Virus record (IMG/VR): IMGVR_UViG_3300037086_000245
Location: 1-41,679 of that record
Origin: a virus
Length of the DNA: 41,679 bases
Reading direction: 5' to 3' (one strand)
Shown: positions 38,854 to 41,679 of the stretch, piece after piece
Numbering within the stretch: the stretch's first letter is position 1
Layout of the letters: each line of letters begins with the position of its first letter
The notes under the pieces: generated by a model
What the model was told of the DNA's origin: nothing
The model's input: only the letters and a program-made list of their open reading frames with translations
The model's database searches: none
Program-made: the position numbers and the translations under genes

Positions 38854-41099
38854 ACTCGCCGCGGACTCTCCTCGACAGCGCTCTGGCGATAGCCGCCACC
38901 GGGTGGGGACTGATCCCGCTGCACACGCCCATTGACGGTGTGTGTGACTGCCGTCGGCGCGACTGCTCGTCACCGGGGAAGCACCCGCGGACCAAGAACG
39001 GCCTCAGAGATGCCACCGCCGACACTGATCGGATCCGAACGTGGTGGACGATGTGGCCTGACGCGAACATTGGGGCCGTGGTGCCACCCGGCATCGTCGC
39101 GGTCGACGTCGACGGACCAGAAGGCGTGGATGCCCTCCAGGCTGGTGGGTACGCTCTCCCCGAGACCGCCACGGTCGAGACCGGTCGTGGCCACCATTAC
39201 CTGTATCGGACGGCCGAGCGGATCGGGCCCAAGACGGCCATCCTCCCCGAGGTTGACCTCCGCGGTCTGGGCAGCTACCTCGTCGCGCCCCCTTCGGTGC
39301 ACTGCAGCGGCCGCCAGTACCGCTGGGTCCACGATCTTGAGGACGGTGTCGCTGACGCGCCTGCCTGGATCCACGAGCTCGCACGCGGCGGTCGCGGGTT
39401 CGACGGCCCCGCGCCGCCGATTCCCGACGTGATCCCCGAGGGCCAGCGCAACACCAGCTTGACGTCGCTCGCGGGCTCGATCCGGCGACGAGGGGCGCCG
39501 GAGCCGGTGATCCTCGCCGCGCTCCTCGAGGCCAACCGACTGCAATGTCGACCACCGCTGGACGAGGACGAGATCCGCACGATCGCGGCCTCGATCGGAC
39601 GCAAGCCACCGGGTGAGGAGTTCCAGCTTCGGGCAGGCTGGTTCCGGGACGCGGAGAGCGACCCGGACGGCCCCGCAGAGGACCCCGACGAAGGAACATC
39701 GGGCCAGATTGACCATCTGAGCCGCCAGTCGCTCGCGGCATACCACTTCGTCGAGCGACGAGGGTCCGCGATCCGCTTTGATCATGGTCGGCGGATCTGG
39801 CTCATCTGGCGTGGCCACCGTTGGCAACCTGACCGGGACCAGGAGATCCGGAGGCAGTGGCTCGATGTTCTCGGCGTCCGCTACCAGGAGGCGGTCAAGA
39901 TCGCCGATAGCGACATGCGAGAGCGGACGCTCGCCGCGATCACGGCTGCGGGCGCCACAGACGACGCGATCGCCGCCGGGCTGCGCATCAGCGCGTCGCT
40001 GAAGCCCGCAGCGACGGGCGGTGACGCTTGGGACCCAGACCCGTGGATCCTCGGCTGCGAGAACGGGCTCGTCGACCTGCGGACCGGTTCCCTGCGGGTC
40101 GGGCGACCCGCGGACATGGTCAGTCGGTCCACCCGGCTCGACTACGACCCGCGGGCGACGTGTCCGCGCTGGGATCGGTTCCTCCAGGAGGTCTTTCCCG
40201 CCGACGAGGAGCTCATCGGCTGGTTCGCGCGGCTCATCGGCGCGTCACTCGTCGGGACGTCCAAGGAGCTGATCGCCGTCCACCACGGTTCGGGCAACAA
40301 CGGGAAGTCTGTGGCCTTCCGCACCCTTGGTCGTGAGGTGGCGGGCGAATACAGCGTCGAGATCGCGGTCGAAACGGTCATCAACGCCAACCGGGCGGCC
40401 GGCGCCCCCACCTCTGATCTCATGCGCCTGCGCGGAGCGCGCCTCGCCTTTACGAGCGAACCAGAGCAGGGCGCCAAGTTCAAGGGCGGGACGCTCAAGC
40501 GCCTCGCGACGATCGATCTGATGACCGGCCGCGAGCTCCACGGGCGCCAGGAGGAGTGGCCGCCAACGCACACGCTCCATCTCGCGACCAACCACCTGCC
40601 CGCCGCCGACGATGCCTCCGAGGGTTTCTGGCGTCGTATCGCCCTAATTCCCTGGAGAGTCCGGTTCGCCAAGCGCGGCGAGTCGGGTGACGGACCCGCC
40701 GAGGACCCGGGCCTGGCGGCCATCCTCGCTGGCGAGGCCCTTGGGATCCTCGCCTGGGCGGTCCGGGGTGCCGTGTCCTACGCGACCGTCGGGACCCTCT
40801 ACCCGTTTCCGGCGGCTGTCGCGCGCGAAACGGCAGACTATCGGGAGGAAGAAGACCCGCTGGGCGGGTTCCTGCACGACTGGGTCAGGCCCGAGGCGGG
40901 TGCCTCGACGCCCGGGCCCAAGGTTTACGAACAGTACGTGGCCTGGGCCGAGTCGACGGGCTCCAAGCCCATGACGGCCCCGGTCTTCGGGCGAGCGTTC
41001 ACGGAGCGCCACGATCGGCTCGGCTTCTCCGTGCGCCGGCGGAAGGTCCACGGCAGTCCCGTCTACGAGGGACTCGTCGTGGCGAGGCCGGCGGAATGA
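38850..41099 (+). CDS. P4-family primase-polymerase/helicase
   Basis: This 749-residue protein combines a bifunctional primase-polymerase domain (residues about 10-195) with a D5/P4-type helicase. A zinc-like cluster CDCRRRDCSSPGKHP begins at C32; the catalytic VDVD lies at 85-88, and GRGHHYLYR follows near 112. The helicase has Walker A GSGNNGKS at 480-487 and a D5-N-type region before it (CENGLVDLRTGSLRVGRPAD). The C-terminus is a winged helix (PKVYEQYVAWAESTGSKPMT). It would open and prime the element's origin. GTG 38850 is chosen over the open frame to 38742 because it overlaps the HTH stop. Confidence 0.92.
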   Translation: MNSPRTLLDSALAIAATGWGLIPLHTPIDGVCDCRRRDCSSPGKHPRTKNGLRDATADTDRIRTWWTMWPDANIGAVVPPGIVAVDVDGPEGVDALQAGGYALPETATVETGRGHHYLYRTAERIGPKTAILPEVDLRGLGSYLVAPPSVHCSGRQYRWVHDLEDGVADAPAWIHELARGGRGFDGPAPPIPDVIPEGQRNTSLTSLAGSIRRRGAPEPVILAALLEANRLQCRPPLDEDEIRTIAASIGRKPPGEEFQLRAGWFRDAESDPDGPAEDPDEGTSGQIDHLSRQSLAAYHFVERRGSAIRFDHGRRIWLIWRGHRWQPDRDQEIRRQWLDVLGVRYQEAVKIADSDMRERTLAAITAAGATDDAIAAGLRISASLKPAATGGDAWDPDPWILGCENGLVDLRTGSLRVGRPADMVSRSTRLDYDPRATCPRWDRFLQEVFPADEELIGWFARLIGASLVGTSKELIAVHHGSGNNGKSVAFRTLGREVAGEYSVEIAVETVINANRAAGAPTSDLMRLRGARLAFTSEPEQGAKFKGGTLKRLATIDLMTGRELHGRQEEWPPTHTLHLATNHLPAADDASEGFWRRIALIPWRVRFAKRGESGDGPAEDPGLAAILAGEALGILAWAVRGAVSYATVGTLYPFPAAVARETADYREEEDPLGGFLHDWVRPEAGASTPGPKVYEQYVAWAESTGSKPMTAPVFGRAFTERHDRLGFSVRRRKVHGSPVYEGLVVARPAE

Positions 41100-41275
41100 G
41101 CCAGCAGGGGGGAGCAGGGGGAGCATTCAGCCGATTCTTCAGATCTCTCTCCGCGTGTATTGGGAGGAGACCAGGAAACGGCATTCTTGCTCACCCTGCT
41201 CACCCCCGAGGCGCCCAAGACGCGACGGCTGAGTTGGCAGCCGAAGGCGACGTCACGCGCGGCGGCCTCCCGTGA
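41096..41275 (+). CDS. 59-residue frame after the primase
   Basis: The ATG overlaps the primase stop and the stop overlaps the next GTG, so it fits the chain of coupled genes. The product (MSQQGGAGGAFSRFFRSL...) is Gly/Ala/Arg-rich without a recognisable fold, and the stretch also carries the inverted repeats 41108-41207. It may simply be an origin or regulatory region that is open by chance. Confidence 0.3.
   Translation: MSQQGGAGGAFSRFFRSLSACIGRRPGNGILAHPAHPRGAQDATAELAAEGDVTRGGLP
41108..41207. repeat. imperfect inverted repeats around an AT-richer core
   Basis: GGGGGAGCAGGGGGAGCA (41108-41125) is mirrored by TGCTCACCCTGCTCACCCCC (41188-41207) with a 2-base insertion and one change. Each arm is itself a double GAGCA/TGCTC unit. 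About 60 bp of lower-GC sequence lie between, including AGATCT. Its place directly behind the primase makes a replication origin possible. Confidence 0.5.
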
Positions 41276-41451
41276 ACGCCCAGGTCCAGCCGCCCATGGA
41301 GCGCGATCCGCTCATCGCCGCCCTCGCCCGCTACGTCGAGGCCCTTCATCGTCGCTATCCCGAGGGCCCCGAGCAGATGCGCCGGGAGGGCCTTGACGGC
41401 AGAGCAAACATCACCGGGATGCACCCTCCCATGGACGACACCGCGGCGTGA
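41272..41451 (+). CDS. 59-residue protein coupled to the integrase
   Basis: It starts at GTG 41272 and its stop overlaps the integrase GTG (GTGA at 41448-41451). The first 30 residues form a plausible helix (RDPLIAALARYVEALHRRYP), followed by a Gly/Asp/Pro-rich tail. Small frames of this kind directly before a serine integrase gene could control its translation by coupling. No family was recognised. Confidence 0.5.
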   Translation: MNAQVQPPMERDPLIAALARYVEALHRRYPEGPEQMRREGLDGRANITGMHPPMDDTAA

Positions 41452-41679
41452 AGCGACTGCCGCGCTCCCTTGACGAGATCCGCGGCCTGCGTGTCGCTCG
41501 CTGGATCCGGGAGTCCACGGCCGGCCAATTCGACCGCTTCGGGCCCGCCAGTCAGCGCGAGCAGCAGGATCGCTTCATCGAGCGCCACGGCCTCCTCGAT
41601 ACGGGACTCACCTTCCAGGTCGCCCACAGCGGCACCACCGTCTGGCGCTCGCCGACGATGAACGAGATGCTCGCCGAGG
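41448..41679 (+). CDS. large serine recombinase (integrase), N-terminal part
   Basis: The first 77 codons of a serine recombinase run off the right edge. The resolvase-type start is clear: GLRVARWIRESTAGQFDRFG, with the catalytic Ser in REST, then PASQREQQDRFIERHGLL. GTG 41448 overlaps the upstream stop. The frame at the edge would join in phase with the C-terminal part at bases 1-899, but the catalytic core and most of the DNA-binding domain (roughly 150 residues) would be missing, so the two ends are not directly adjacent in an intact gene. Confidence 0.88.
   Translation, partial: MKRLPRSLDEIRGLRVARWIRESTAGQFDRFGPASQREQQDRFIERHGLLDTGLTFQVAHSGTTVWRSPTMNEMLAE

Noticed and set aside
1-41679. 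CRISPR array
   Set aside because: No regularly spaced direct repeats were seen anywhere in the window.

Overview
The window reads as an almost complete temperate siphovirus genome or prophage of about 42 kb, from a very GC-rich bacterium. The strong GC bias at third codon positions, frequent GTG starts and one apparently leaderless promoter fit an Actinomycetota or Chloroflexota host; the sequence does not decide between them. A large serine recombinase (integrase) lies across both ends: its N-terminal 77 codons run off the right edge, and its C-terminal part enters at the left edge. The window is therefore best read as a circular or circularly permuted element opened inside the integrase gene, with a piece of that gene missing.

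Layout. Positions 1-1192: integrase C-terminus and a coupled helix-turn-helix protein. Positions 1233-5087: cargo, with an AlbA/Schlafen-type ATP-binding regulator behind a palindromic, apparently leaderless promoter, then a HigB-like toxin followed by an XRE antitoxin fused to a long TPR-like domain. Positions 5448-8381: HNH endonuclease, ParB-like/DNA methyltransferase fusion, a conserved small protein, and two small cysteine-rich genes on the opposite strand, one with its own terminator and one with a structured leader. Positions 8632-27164: a plus-strand morphogenesis run in the usual order (small and large terminase, portal, scaffold, capsid, connector and head-tail genes, tail tube, frameshifted tail chaperone, tape measure, tail tip and fibre proteins), mostly with overlapping stop and start codons.

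Positions 27495-38624 hold an accessory, probably anti-phage, region. It contains a PD-(D/E)XK-like protein; a minus-strand operon of a stub resembling the N-terminus of BPTD_3080-family restriction enzymes, a PLD-SNF2 helicase and a type ISP-like methyltransferase; a DUF3800 gene whose 3' end abuts a candidate promoter-to-terminator structured RNA of about 80 nt; a GvpU-like small protein; and a large protein with a cysteine cluster resembling a CGNR zinc finger.

Positions 38659-41679: excisionase-like HTH protein, P4-family primase-helicase, two overlapping 59-codon frames and the integrase start. No endolysin and no CI-like repressor with a phage-typical layout could be recognised. The most interesting items are the DUF3800-associated RNA, the split MTase/PLD-helicase cassette, the -1 frameshift in the tail chaperone, and one beta-rich module inserted into several virion proteins.
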